Shown: positions 45,779-55,246 of the stretch, piece after piece | How positions within the stretch are numbered: the first letter of the stretch is position 1 | How the letters are laid out: each line of letters opens with the position of its first letter | Origin: Vibrio algarum | GTDB taxonomy: Bacteria > Pseudomonadota > Gammaproteobacteria > Enterobacterales > Vibrionaceae | Assembly: GCF_028204155.1 (NCBI RefSeq) | Contig: NZ_JAQLOI010000003.1 | Span: forward strand, 434,001 to 498,000 | Length of the DNA stretch: 64,000 nucleotides | Reading direction: 5' to 3' | Position numbers and translations under genes: made by a program | Notes under the pieces: generated by a model | Told to the model about the DNA's origin: nothing | What the model saw: the letters and a program-made list of their open reading frames with translations, nothing else | The model's database searches: none

Positions 45779-46435
45779 ATGTATAGCAAACAAATCATTG
45801 ATGGATACCGCGAAATTTTCTCAACCGCTTCTATTGCAGATGCCTGTGATCTGCTTTTGGGTAAGACCATGTATCTACCGTTTGATATAAAAAACCGTAT
45901 CAATGATAAAAAGATCGTTGGCTACGCGATTACTATTGTTGAAGAAGCAACGTTAGAAAAAATGCCACCTCAACACGCATTAGACGCTATCGATGAATCA
46001 GAAGAAGGCGGCATCGTAGTCATTTCTGGTGATAAAGCACTTGAAACTGTCGCAGTGTGGGGAGGATTAATGACCGCAGGCGCAGTCGCAAACAAACACG
46101 AAGGTGCTGTATTAAATGGCGGCATGCGCGATATTGCTGAAATCCGCCGTGACTACGATTTCCCTGTTTTTTCCAAAACCATTTCACCAGGCACCACGTT
46201 AGGTCGCTTCAAAACAGTCGCAGCGAACAAACCCGTTCAAATCGGCGAAGCGCTTATCCGCCCAGGAGACTTAATAATTGGTGATGTTGATGGCGTAGTT
46301 TGTGTACCTTCAGAGCACGTTGAAGCTATCCTTCGTGAATCTCAATCTATCGATTCACGTGAACTAGAACAAGCTAAGCTCATCATTGAAAGTGGCTCTC
46401 TGCGCGATGGTCTTGCTAAATACGGCCGTATCTAA
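45779..46435 (+). CDS. RraA-family protein (HMG/oxaloacetate aldolase-like)
   Basis: A 218-residue member of the RraA/class-II pyruvate aldolase family. 'SIADACDLLLG', 'GGLMTAGAVANKHEGAVLNG' and 'GMRDIAEIR' (Arg-Asp pair binding metal and substrate) are conserved. Frames open as early as 45638, but ATG 45779 with AAAGGAAAAA gives the family length. Family members cleave or decarboxylate 4-hydroxy-2-oxo acids; in this operon it may act on an intermediate between the dehydrogenase product and KDG, which is inference. Confidence 0.82.
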   Translation: MYSKQIIDGYREIFSTASIADACDLLLGKTMYLPFDIKNRINDKKIVGYAITIVEEATLEKMPPQHALDAIDESEEGGIVVISGDKALETVAVWGGLMTAGAVANKHEGAVLNGGMRDIAEIRRDYDFPVFSKTISPGTTLGRFKTVAANKPVQIGEALIRPGDLIIGDVDGVVCVPSEHVEAILRESQSIDSRELEQAKLIIESGSLRDGLAKYGRI

Positions 46436-46451
46436 ACCTTTTAAATTCATA

Positions 46452-46487
46452 CGAGCTGGAAGGCTAAGACCTTCGCTTTCCAGCTCG
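46452..46487 (+). promoter_or_regulatory. Intra-operon hairpin between the RraA-like gene and the kinase
   Basis: CGAGCTGGAA pairs with TTCCAGCTCG; the inner bases AGG/CCT extend it. No U tract follows, so it is more likely an mRNA-stabilising or attenuating structure than a full terminator. Confidence 0.5.
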
Positions 46488-46505
46488 TCAATATGAGACA
46501 AAAAA

Positions 46506-47438
46506 ATGACTATTGATATTCTTTCATTTGGTGAGCCTTTGTTTGAGTTTTCTCAAATTCCAGGGCAAAAAGAAACGATTTCTTATCTAAGCGGATTTGG
46601 TGGCGACACTTCAAATTTCTCGGTCAGTGCCGCACGTCAAGGTGCAAACGTCGCAATACTTGCACACATTGGTAGTGACGTCTTTGGTGATCAATTTATC
46701 GATCTTTGGCAAAGAGAAGGTGTCAATACCGACTTTGTCGTTAGAAATCCCTCAGCCCCTACTGGTGTCTACTTTATTTCCCATGATGATCGGGGACACC
46801 ATTTTACGTTCTACCGTAAAGGGTCCGCAGCTTCACTTGTCACACCCGAACAACTGCCTGAAGAAGCGATAAAAAGTGCGAAATTACTACACACCTCAGC
46901 CATTACGCACGCTATAAGCAACTCTTCTAGTGATGCGCTATTTCAAGCTATTGAGATAGCTAAGTCTAACAGTACTCAAATATCTTTCGATACCAACCTG
47001 AGGCTGAAACTCTGGCCACTTTCGCGTGCCAAGGCCATTATTCATGAAACCATTCGTCACGTAGATTTTTGCCTGCCAAGTCTTGACGAAGCGCAGCTCC
47101 TAACTGGCCTAAACGATGCAAATGATATAGCGGATTATTACCTAAAACTTGGTGCAAAAACCATCGTACTCAAAATGGGTAAAGAAGGTGCGATGATAGC
47201 AACAGCTGATCAGCGCTTCACCACATCTGGACATAAAGTGGATACTGTAGACGCAACAGGTGCTGGTGATTGCTTCTCGGGTGCATTCTTAAGTCAAGTA
47301 GTGAAGGGGCTACCGCTAAAAGAAGCCTTAATTTATGCGAACTGCGCGGCAGCTTTGACAACAACTGGATACGGCGCTGTAGCCCCAATTCCGTCTGCTA
47401 GCACAGTTGCTACGTTTAAAGCTAAGGTAACAAGCTAA
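46506..47438 (+). CDS. kdgK: 2-keto-3-deoxygluconate kinase (PfkB family)
   Basis: A 310-residue ribokinase-like sugar kinase. 'GGDTSNFSVSAARQGANVA' is the N-terminal substrate loop and 'TVDATGAGDCFSGAFLSQV' the C-terminal motif with the catalytic Asp. 'FTFYRKGSAAS' is characteristic of KDG kinases. It phosphorylates 2-keto-3-deoxygluconate (or the galacto epimer) to the 6-phosphate. Its stop codon overlaps the start of the aldolase gene (TAATG). Confidence 0.9.
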   Translation: MTIDILSFGEPLFEFSQIPGQKETISYLSGFGGDTSNFSVSAARQGANVAILAHIGSDVFGDQFIDLWQREGVNTDFVVRNPSAPTGVYFISHDDRGHHFTFYRKGSAASLVTPEQLPEEAIKSAKLLHTSAITHAISNSSSDALFQAIEIAKSNSTQISFDTNLRLKLWPLSRAKAIIHETIRHVDFCLPSLDEAQLLTGLNDANDIADYYLKLGAKTIVLKMGKEGAMIATADQRFTTSGHKVDTVDATGAGDCFSGAFLSQVVKGLPLKEALIYANCAAALTTTGYGAVAPIPSASTVATFKAKVTS

Positions 47439-48064
47439 TGGAAAAAGAACTCGAACTGTTGGCAAAGACTAAAGTTGTTCCTGTCATCCAGATTGAACAT
47501 CTAAGTGACGCTCTACCGTTGGCAGAAACCTTAATACAAAACGGGTTACCAATAGCTGAAATAACACTTCGTTCTTCTTGCGCATTGGATGCCATCCAAA
47601 CAATAAATGAACATTTTCCAGAGATGCTATTAATCGCTGGTACAGTCACAACGAAAAAGCAGGCAGACTTAGCCATTAAAGCTGGAGCAAAAATGGTGGT
47701 TTCACCTGGTTTTAATCCAGAAACGGTTCGTTATTGCGTTTCAAAAGGGATAGACATCATTCCTGGTGTTGCCACCCCTGGAGAGATGGAACAAGCGATG
47801 AGTTTTGGACTAACAACCGTTAAGTTTTTTCCAGCAGAGGCTAACGGTGGTATAAAAGCGTTAAAAGCAGTATCTGCTCCATACAGTCATCTTAAGTTCA
47901 TGCCAACCGGCGGTATTACACCTTCTAACATTAATAACTACCTAGCACTTCCTTGTGTCGCATGTTGCGGAGGCTCGTGGATGGTGGACAAGAACCTAAT
48001 ATCCCAAGGGAAATGGGCTGAATTAGGTTCATTGATTAAAGATGCGATAGCGCTTGTTCTGTAA
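47438..48064 (+). CDS. eda: 2-keto-3-deoxy-6-phosphogluconate aldolase
   Basis: A 208-residue class-I aldolase yielding pyruvate and glyceraldehyde-3-phosphate. 'LPIAEITLRSSCALDAI' carries the proton-transfer Glu, 'FFPAEANGGIKALKA' sits where the Schiff-base Lys (in 'VKFFPAE') is found, and 'FMPTGGITPSN' binds phosphate. Overlaps kdgK by the ATG. Confidence 0.93.
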   Translation: MEKELELLAKTKVVPVIQIEHLSDALPLAETLIQNGLPIAEITLRSSCALDAIQTINEHFPEMLLIAGTVTTKKQADLAIKAGAKMVVSPGFNPETVRYCVSKGIDIIPGVATPGEMEQAMSFGLTTVKFFPAEANGGIKALKAVSAPYSHLKFMPTGGITPSNINNYLALPCVACCGGSWMVDKNLISQGKWAELGSLIKDAIALVL

Positions 48065-48084
48065 CGACATGTTTATCACATTCA

Positions 48085-48118
48085 CTCTAGCAGGCTCTGC
48101 TCCACAGGCTTGCTAGAG
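48085..48118 (+). terminator. Hairpin after eda
   Basis: CTCTAGCA pairs with TGCTAGAG with an 18-nt interior that can extend as CAGGC/GCCTG-like pairs. AAATTATAAAT follows rather than a U tract, so it is perhaps a partial terminator between eda and the exported propeller protein. Confidence 0.5.
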
Positions 48119-48176
48119 CCCAAATTATAAATAGAAACATTGATTCAATAACACCAATAACAATAGGAAATGAAAG

Positions 48177-49367
48177 ATGAAAGGAAAATCACTTCTCACC
48201 CTCACTTTACTCTCAGCAACTGTCATTGCTGCTCCTGAGCCACAGCTAGAGATCGTAGCAGAATGGAATGCGCTGCCATACTCGGTAAAAAATAAACAAA
48301 TAAAACAGCGCTGGGAAAATAGTGAGCTATACGGAAAAGCCTTGATGCAAGGTGTAAAGGTCGATAAGGAGAGTCAATTATATGTAACAACTGCCCGTTG
48401 GGGCGGGCCAGAGATACCGGCTACACTATCTAAATTAACGAAAACAAATAGCGGTTATTCATTGGTTCCATATCCATCAGAAGCACTAAACGATATCAAT
48501 AACCCGAAAGGCTTAAAAGCCGTATTAGGATTTGAAATCGACAGAAACAACGTAATGTGGATCCTTGACCAAGGTCACGTAGCCGGTCAGCCAACTAAGG
48601 CTGGTGATGAAAAACTTGTTCTATGGGATATTGACAAAAATACTGAGATCCAACGTTACGAGTTTAAAGATAAAGATTCCAGTAGAACATGCTCTTTCTT
48701 AAATGATGTTGCCGTCGACAACGACTCTGGCTTTGCATATATAACCGACTCAGGGATTTTCTGTCAACCACTCGACGGTGGACTGATAATTTATGATAGT
48801 AATACAAACAGCGCCAAACGAGTATTATCTGGCACTAAGTTCACCAGCAATGAAAAGAACTTCTTTTTTAACATTAATGGAAAACCTGTACTATCACAAA
48901 ACCCAATGCTAACAGGTGCTGATGGTATCGCATTATCAGGCGATAAAAAGACACTTTATTGGACGAACCTAACAGGCAACACACTGTACTCAATTAAAAC
49001 CGCACTTCTACGAGATTTTAATCGCTCAGAAGCTGAACTTCAGGCTAGTGTAAAAACGGTGACAAGCCTTCCTTCAAATACTGATGGTATGACCGCTGAT
49101 CGTGACAACAACTTGTATATGACGGGCTTAACGATCAACGGCATAATGAAACGAGATGCTAAAACAGGGGATATATCTCGTCTAACCTTCGATGAGAATA
49201 TGATTTGGCCTGATACTTTAGCTTGGGGACCAGACAACCAACTATATATTTCATCCAACAACCTACATACTTTTGTTGATGGAAAGATGAATTTTAAAAA
49301 CCCTAAAACATCTAATTTCAAAATTTGGAAATTAGATGTCGACAAGAAACCATATACAGCGAAATAG
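48177..49367 (+). CDS. Exported major-royal-jelly-protein/lactonase-like beta-propeller
   Basis: A 396-residue protein with signal peptide ('SLLTLTLLSATVIAAPEP'). The body is a six-bladed propeller of the MRJP/SMP-30 type: 'CSFLNDVAVDNDSGFAYITD', 'TGADGIALSGDKKTLYWTNL', 'SNTDGMTADRDNNLYMTGLT' and 'WPDTLAWGPDNQLYISSNNL' are successive blades with Asp/Asn positions like SMP-30 lactonases. A periplasmic lactonase producing the acid that the TRAP system imports is a reasonable hypothesis; binding without catalysis is also possible. Ends with a strong terminator. Confidence 0.8.
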   Translation: MKGKSLLTLTLLSATVIAAPEPQLEIVAEWNALPYSVKNKQIKQRWENSELYGKALMQGVKVDKESQLYVTTARWGGPEIPATLSKLTKTNSGYSLVPYPSEALNDINNPKGLKAVLGFEIDRNNVMWILDQGHVAGQPTKAGDEKLVLWDIDKNTEIQRYEFKDKDSSRTCSFLNDVAVDNDSGFAYITDSGIFCQPLDGGLIIYDSNTNSAKRVLSGTKFTSNEKNFFFNINGKPVLSQNPMLTGADGIALSGDKKTLYWTNLTGNTLYSIKTALLRDFNRSEAELQASVKTVTSLPSNTDGMTADRDNNLYMTGLTINGIMKRDAKTGDISRLTFDENMIWPDTLAWGPDNQLYISSNNLHTFVDGKMNFKNPKTSNFKIWKLDVDKKPYTAK

Positions 49368-49396
49368 ATACAACATTAAATACTTCTCGATTCATT

Positions 49397-49419
49397 GCCC
49401 GGGCTAACCGGGCTTTTTT
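49397..49419 (+). terminator. Rho-independent terminator of the sugar-acid operon
   Basis: GCCCGG pairs with CCGGGC over a short loop, followed by six T. Very typical; lies 29 bp after the propeller gene and just before the convergent reductase gene. Confidence 0.9.
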
Positions 49420-49423
49420 ACAA

Positions 49424-50413
49424 CTATTCAGCAACCTTTACTACTACTTTACCCAATGTTTTTTGGTTCCTCATTTCCTTCAGCATGTTAGGTACTTCTG
49501 ATAGCGAGATAACTTGCAACTCTGGTACATGTACTTGCCCTTTTTCCAATAATTTAGAAACGGCTAACCCCGTATTCACGATAGCGCTACGGCCTTTATC
49601 TCCATTTATGTGACCAGAACCTAGACTCAATTGATGAAAGCTCAACCCATTCGCTTTAGCATCTGGAATTAGTGTAGGATTTACGACGTCAACCAGCTCG
49701 ACCATCTCACCCTCAAAACCTAGAACTTTAGCGCAAATAAAGACATTTTCACCACCAACACAATCCAGAGAATACTCCACACCTAAATCACCTGTGATTT
49801 TCATCACTTCTTCGATAACATCCTGAGTTCGGTAATCAATCACATGAGTCGCCCCAAGAGACTTTACATACGAATGTTTGGATTCTGAGCTAGTAGTAAT
49901 AATGGTTTCTATACCTTCCAATTTAGCGAACTGAATGGCAAAACTGCCTACACCTCCAGCACCACCAGCAATAAATATGCTCTTGCTTCCTGCGATTGTT
50001 ATCTTGTTATATAACGCTCGGTATGCAGTCCAGGCCGCACATGGACTAGCTGCCGCGACTTCATGACTTACATCGGGTTTCCTAGTTAGAGTTCTACTAT
50101 CGTGAACAGCGAACTGAGCAAAGCCTCCATTAGGGCGCCTCATGTCTCCATGGTACAGAACTTGATCCCCGACTTTCCAATCAGTAACCTTAGCACCAAC
50201 TTCAACAATTTCACCTGATACGTCTAACCCACCTACAAAACTATCATCCATGTTTTCAACCATACTGTTCCAGATATTTACTTTGGTATCGACAGGGTTC
50301 AATCCTACGACAGATACTTTTACAACAACATCCGTTTCAGTTTCTAGCGTAGGAACAGGGAGCTCTTTTAAAGAAAATGTATCCGTAGATTTTTGGTACG
50401 CAATGGATTTCAT
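49424..50413 (-). CDS. Zinc-type/quinone-oxidoreductase-like medium-chain dehydrogenase
   Basis: A 329-residue MDR-superfamily enzyme. N-terminal GroES-like domain ('VGLNPVDTKVNIWNSMVENM') and NAD(P) loop 'IFIAGGAGGVGSFAIQFAKL'. It lacks the structural zinc cysteine cluster, so it is probably an NADPH-dependent quinone or enone reductase. A dead paralogue lies at 54170. No operon partner. Confidence 0.85.
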   Translation of the reverse strand: MKSIAYQKSTDTFSLKELPVPTLETETDVVVKVSVVGLNPVDTKVNIWNSMVENMDDSFVGGLDVSGEIVEVGAKVTDWKVGDQVLYHGDMRRPNGGFAQFAVHDSRTLTRKPDVSHEVAAASPCAAWTAYRALYNKITIAGSKSIFIAGGAGGVGSFAIQFAKLEGIETIITTSSESKHSYVKSLGATHVIDYRTQDVIEEVMKITGDLGVEYSLDCVGGENVFICAKVLGFEGEMVELVDVVNPTLIPDAKANGLSFHQLSLGSGHINGDKGRSAIVNTGLAVSKLLEKGQVHVPELQVISLSEVPNMLKEMRNQKTLGKVVVKVAE

Positions 50414-50574
50414 TGCTCTTTCCTCGTTAATTCATGCCCAAAAACCAATTAGGCATTAGTAATACAATAATTTCTTATTATATTACTAATGCCTAAGAGT
50501 ACGCAATTTTCATCTAGACTCTAACAAAAACGCAAGACATATTAGATCACACCTACGCTATAAATTAACTACAT

Positions 50575-51360
50575 TCAGTACACCACTGTTTTTCGAGCTA
50601 TTATCTTATATTTTTCAATCAAGCCTTCTTGCTTGAGATCTCTTAAAACACGAGAAAGATCAGATGCAATTTGACTGTGTTTTTTGATTAAAAACATATG
50701 CATCGGAACTCGTTCCAAAACCCCTGCGACATAAATATTAGTTTCTTTATACTTCCCTTCATTAAGAAAAGGTAAAATAGCTGATTCAGAATTAACAAAT
50801 AAATCTGTTCTGCCACTGACAAGTTTTTTCAGAGCTTGCTCATACGTACTTGTCATCGATAAGTTTTTTTCCATGACCAGTTTGGTAAGTTCGCTTTCAG
50901 CTCTTGCCCCACCACGAATATATTCAACCCGTAACGGGGTATTTTCAAGACTTTTCCATCCAGTTAGTTTTAATGTTGGATCTGTTGTATATGCGACAAA
51001 TTTCAAAAAATGATGAGATTCATTAACCCTAACTAAGTTTCGGTGTGAATCGTGGTAATCCACTACTCGACTAATGTCACCATCAACTTGTAGAGAATCC
51101 GTCATTTTACTGACCCTTTTTAATGGCGCTTCCACATATAAAAACTTAATACCTAAACGACTAAAGGCTTCTGTGTAAGTATGTGAAAGCCACACTCCAA
51201 AGAAATCATCTTTGTCTTTTCCTGCTATCAGTAATTCAGTAGGCTTTGTTGCGCTTAATACTTCAGTTGCCTTCGCCACACTAAATGGCAAGGTAGACCC
51301 TCCACTATAAATAATCACCAAAACAGCATAAACGAAATATTTCACATTGATGTATCTCAT
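50575..51360 (-). CDS. Exported solute-binding (SBP3-like) domain protein
   Basis: A 261-residue protein with a signal peptide after 'MRYINVKYFVYAVLVIIYSG'. The rest resembles periplasmic binding proteins of amino-acid type or sensors built on them ('LVSGRTDLFVNSESAILPFL', 'LRDLKQEGLIEKYKI'). The frame opens at 51411, but ATG 51360 has AAGGTGATC before it. No transporter or kinase gene is next to it, so it is an orphan whose ligand and partner are unknown. Confidence 0.7.
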   Translation of the reverse strand: MRYINVKYFVYAVLVIIYSGGSTLPFSVAKATEVLSATKPTELLIAGKDKDDFFGVWLSHTYTEAFSRLGIKFLYVEAPLKRVSKMTDSLQVDGDISRVVDYHDSHRNLVRVNESHHFLKFVAYTTDPTLKLTGWKSLENTPLRVEYIRGGARAESELTKLVMEKNLSMTSTYEQALKKLVSGRTDLFVNSESAILPFLNEGKYKETNIYVAGVLERVPMHMFLIKKHSQIASDLSRVLRDLKQEGLIEKYKIIARKTVVY

Positions 51361-51499
51361 TTGATCACCTTCAGATAGCATGAATCCAGTCCTACTTAAA
51401 TTACTAACCATACATTGATTGACCTTTTTCTATATTTGGTTTTCATCAATTAATGATAGCAGATTATGAGTACAACCCAGATATTGCATTGCGTTGTAA
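51361..51499. other. Promoter region of the binding-like protein
   Basis: Non-coding, AT-rich. Together with the relic that follows it makes a 500-bp gap before the aldo-keto reductase gene. No site can be named. Confidence 0.4.
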
Positions 51500-51745
51500 C
51501 ATCTGGCTTGATGACCTTAACTGCCTGAGATATTGCACTATAGTAATAAAGGCTTTAGATCTTTAAGTTTTGTATAATTCAACTTAGCATAAATGTCTCT
51601 GTAAATTATAAAGGTTATAAACTGATGCAAAGCAGTGAGAAATAGCAGCGCATGTTGATAAATACTTCATCCAAAAAATACAAATATCATCAAATCTCAT
51701 GAACTTCTCTTCAAACATTTGTGATAATTATATCCAATCTCAACG
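51500..51745. mobile_element. Decayed IS6-family relic
   Basis: 'ATCTTTAAGTTTTGTATAAT', 'CATAAATGTCTCTGTAAATT', 'AAACTGATGCAAAGCAGTGA' and 'AGCGCATGTTGATAAATACT' follow in order the left part of the IS6 copies 1-3 with many substitutions; further on 'TCTCATGAACTTCTCTTCA' and 'TTGTGATAATTATA' also align. No end repeats can be found. Confidence 0.65.
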
Positions 51746-51869
51746 TACCCAAAGAACTTAAGAAACCGACCAATAATTAAGAGGGAATGTTCACAGTAAG
51801 TTACATAAAAATCACAATCAAAAGGGGCTCTCATAACCCCTTTCCTTTAATACAAAACTATAGTAGACG

Positions 51870-52853
51870 TTAAAAACGTTGCGGTAGAACAGGCTTATTA
51901 CCCATTATCTCATCCACCTTCACCCACACATCATCATTGAGTTGCGATTTCAACGCTAATGCTTTCAAGTTATCTTGCAGCTGCTCAAGTTTAGATACAC
52001 CTAAGATAACACTACTGACGTGAAGGTTCCGTAAGCACCAATTTAACGCGAGATAGTGCAAAGGCATACCAAGGTCTTTCGCCAATTGATTAAGCTGCTC
52101 AATTTGCTCCAATTTATTATCTTCGCCAATTAGCATATCTCGGAGCCATTCGTAACCAGGTAAATCTAAACGGCTATTCTTCGGTACACCATTAAGGTAT
52201 TTTCCAGTTAATAAGCCGCTTGCTAATGGAGAGAATATTGTAGTACCAAGTCCTGTCAACGTATACAACGGCAAAAACTCAGATTCGACTTTATCTCTAA
52301 TCAATATGTTGTACTGAGGTTGCTCCATAACAGGTGTATGCAGGTTTTCCGCTTTCGCTACAGCCCAAGCTTCAGTGATCTGCTGAGCGCTCCATTCTGA
52401 GGTTCCCCAGTACATCACCTTTCCTTGAACAATCAGATCATTCATCGCTCGCACCGTTTCTTGAATCGGCGTATCGATATCTGGACGATGGCAATAGAAA
52501 AGATCTAAATAATCCACACGCAAGCGCTGAAGGGCTGCATGGCAAGCATCAAAAACATGCTTGCGGCTTAAGCCTCGTTGAGTTGGTTTGTCTCCACCCC
52601 AAAACACCTTACTTGAAACGATGAAGCTATCCCGGCTCCAGCCAAGCTGGTCAATTGCCTCACCCATTAGGCGCTCACTTTCACCACTTTCGTACCCTTC
52701 CGCATTATCAAAAAAGTTAATACCCGCGGCATAGGAATGAGACATAATCTCTTTTGCGGCAGATAAATCTACTTGTTTACCAAAGGTTACCCACGAACCT
52801 AAACCTAACTCACTCACTTGAAGGCCACTTTGGCCTAATCGACGATATTCCAT
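51870..52853 (-). CDS. Aldo/keto reductase (Kv-beta/YghZ-like)
   Basis: A 327-residue TIM-barrel NADPH reductase. Catalytic tetrad parts are visible: 'FFDNAEGYESGESE' (Asp, Tyr), 'SSKVFWGGDK' (Lys) and 'YLDLFYCHRPD' (His). 'WGTSEWSAQQITEA' and 'SSVILGVSKLEQL' fit the Kv-beta group. The frame opens at GTG 52865; ATG 52853 begins the normal 'MEYRRLGQSGL'. Divergent from the LysR gene at 53035, its likely regulator. Confidence 0.9.
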   Translation of the reverse strand: MEYRRLGQSGLQVSELGLGSWVTFGKQVDLSAAKEIMSHSYAAGINFFDNAEGYESGESERLMGEAIDQLGWSRDSFIVSSKVFWGGDKPTQRGLSRKHVFDACHAALQRLRVDYLDLFYCHRPDIDTPIQETVRAMNDLIVQGKVMYWGTSEWSAQQITEAWAVAKAENLHTPVMEQPQYNILIRDKVESEFLPLYTLTGLGTTIFSPLASGLLTGKYLNGVPKNSRLDLPGYEWLRDMLIGEDNKLEQIEQLNQLAKDLGMPLHYLALNWCLRNLHVSSVILGVSKLEQLQDNLKALALKSQLNDDVWVKVDEIMGNKPVLPQRF

Positions 52854-53034
52854 ATTTCCACCCACTAAGTATTAGAATCTCAGTAAATTATACGGTTTCG
52901 TCCCCTTAGAAAAAGAACTCGATCACGAAAACACTGTTTGTTATACATCACAATCATAGAGTTTTGTGTATTATTGTGTACAAAACTAAATTCAGATAAA
53001 GCTTATTAGTAAGGCCCACAAAACGTTAGAGCGA

Positions 53035-53925
53035 ATGTTGTTATTTTTCGAGGTAGCCCAGCAGTTGAGTTTTTCTAAAGCAGCAGAACAATTAGATATC
53101 TCTCGAAGCTATCTATCTCAACAAATTCGTCAGCTTGAGCAAGATTTCAATACGCAACTATTAGTCCGAACCACACGTAAAGTCAGATTGACAACTGAGG
53201 GGCAACAGGTTCTATTGCAAGCTCAAGCTATACGTCATGGATTGTTGGGGCTTGAACGCGACCTCAAACACAGTGATAAAGACGTCACAGGTGTACTCCG
53301 TATCACCGCGCCTTCATCTTTCGCTGACACCTTTCTAGTTGATGCATGTTCGGAATTTAATCGGAGTTACCCTGAGGTCAGCTTTGAGATTGAAATAGGC
53401 CATAAACTCGAGAATTTACACGAACGTAATTTTGTTCTTGCTATCCGTGTTACCGATACCCCACCACAAAACATGGTGGCTAGAAAACTGATGTCTTATT
53501 GTCATTGGGTAGTCGCCTCTCCTGAGTACTTAAGTTGTCATGCCTTACCTCTACACCCTGATGATCTTTCCGCTCTTGACTGTTTAGTCTTCCCTAATTG
53601 GCGTAATTGGCATTTTTTAAAAGATGGGCAGTCGCACCAAATTGAAACGCAAGGCCGATTTGCGTGTAGTGACAATAGTATGCTGGTAAAGGCTGCAATT
53701 CAGCATCAAGGAGTGGTGAGAGTGCCAGAACACTTGCTCTGGGCTCATGTAAAATTCGGCCGCTTACAACGCCTCTTATCTGATTACCAATTAGAACCTC
53801 GTCAAGTGTGGATGCTTTACCCTCCTAAAATCGATCACTCTTCACGGTTACAGGTTTTTGTCGCCTATTTACAACATTTTATTGAGAAAAACATTGATAA
53901 CCAATTGAAAATAGAAGAAAGATAA
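53035..53925 (+). CDS. LysR-family transcriptional regulator
   Basis: A 296-residue LysR protein beginning directly with the HTH ('FSKAAEQLDISRSYLSQQIR'), then an effector domain with 'GVLRITAPSSFADTFLVDAC' as in the CrgA/YafC-like group. The N-terminus is about seven residues shorter than usual; the frame is open upstream to about 52998 but has no standard start codon there, so the true start might be non-canonical. Divergent from the aldo-keto reductase. Confidence 0.85.
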   Translation: MLLFFEVAQQLSFSKAAEQLDISRSYLSQQIRQLEQDFNTQLLVRTTRKVRLTTEGQQVLLQAQAIRHGLLGLERDLKHSDKDVTGVLRITAPSSFADTFLVDACSEFNRSYPEVSFEIEIGHKLENLHERNFVLAIRVTDTPPQNMVARKLMSYCHWVVASPEYLSCHALPLHPDDLSALDCLVFPNWRNWHFLKDGQSHQIETQGRFACSDNSMLVKAAIQHQGVVRVPEHLLWAHVKFGRLQRLLSDYQLEPRQVWMLYPPKIDHSSRLQVFVAYLQHFIEKNIDNQLKIEER

Positions 53926-54169
53926 AATTAGATATCTGTAATGGGACATTTTTCATATATTCAAAAATGTTAAAAACATATTACGAATTACGCTGACACG
54001 GCTTTGGAAAGAATGATGTCAGCGACCTCTCTAATTTAACAATGAATGAATTACGTCGGGTATCGACAGTCCACTTTACTCAATCACTATCGAGAGCGAT
54101 TTAATGTATCCAAGCAGAATCCTCTGTGCGGGTTAAACTCCAGATTTTTCGACTATATTTAAATATTAA

Positions 54170-55110
54170 CTAAATAAGTTTAGCCACTATTTTTCCTACG
54201 GTACGTTCATTTCGCATATCAATAAGTGCACCTCCTATGTCTTTAAAATTAACTATCTCTAGCTTAGGCACGTTCAGCTGGCCCTCCTCTAACATAGCTG
54301 AAATGGCAATTCCTGCCTTAATTATAGTATTTCTCCCATATGCACCATAACGATGGCCAGAGCCTAAACTCAATTGATGAAAACTAAGTCCTCTGGTGAA
54401 AGCATCTTGGTAATTATTCGGTGTTAAAGTTTTAACCAGCTCGACCATACAGCCTTCATATCTGAGAACTGATGCAGCTAATATGTCATTATCTCTTCCA
54501 ACACAATCTAAAGATACATCGACACCTTGTTGATTAGTAATATCCATTACTTGTTCAAACACGTTTAAATCATGGTAATTAATTGCGTGAGTAGCACCTA
54601 ATGCATGTACGTAGGGGTAGTTTTTGGATGAACTGGTGGTAATGATAGTTTCCACCCCAAAATTTTTGGCTAGTTATATGGCAAAGCCCCCAACGCCACC
54701 AGATCCACCCGCGATAAAAATACTCTTTTGTTTCTTAATGCAGAACTAATCAACTAACGCTCGATACGCAGTCCATGCTGCACAAGGTGATGCAGCAGCT
54801 ATCTCGGAATCTACTTCTGGGTGCGTAATAATTGTACGACTATCCTGTACTGCATATTCTGTAAAACCTCCTGATTTTCTATACATATCAACATGATAAA
54901 GCACCCTATCACCTCTTTCCCATTGGGTGACAGAGCTGCCTACAGTCACTATTTCACCTGCAACATCTAAACCACCGACAAAAGAATCATCTATATGATC
55001 TACCGCGCAATGTCAAAATTCACTTTGGCATCCACAGGATTTAATCCGACAAAATGCGCAAACATTAAAGGCTAGAAGGTAGCGCCTTCAACAAAAAGCC
55101 GAATATACGT
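54170..55110 (-). pseudogene. Dead paralogue of the medium-chain dehydrogenase at 49424
   Basis: The translation follows the 329-residue reductase at 49424 ('VETIITTSSSKNYPYVHALG', 'DVSLDCVGRDNDILAASVLR', 'LSFHQLSLGSGH'). It is broken by two substitution stops (TAA in place of Gln near 54676, TAG near 54749) and a frame change near 55010, and the N-terminus is degraded. Unlike the other broken genes of the window this one shows several independent lesions, so it is a true pseudogene from an old duplication or acquisition. Confidence 0.85.
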
Positions 55111-55246
55111 ACGCATCTTAACTTTAACTCCTAAATACTTTGTAAATACGTGGATTCCATATACGTATCTGGACAAAACAGAGTTTGGAGTAGGGTTCTA
55201 AGCTACCTGTACATTTTCAAGTCAGTATCAATATTGGCAAAACTTA

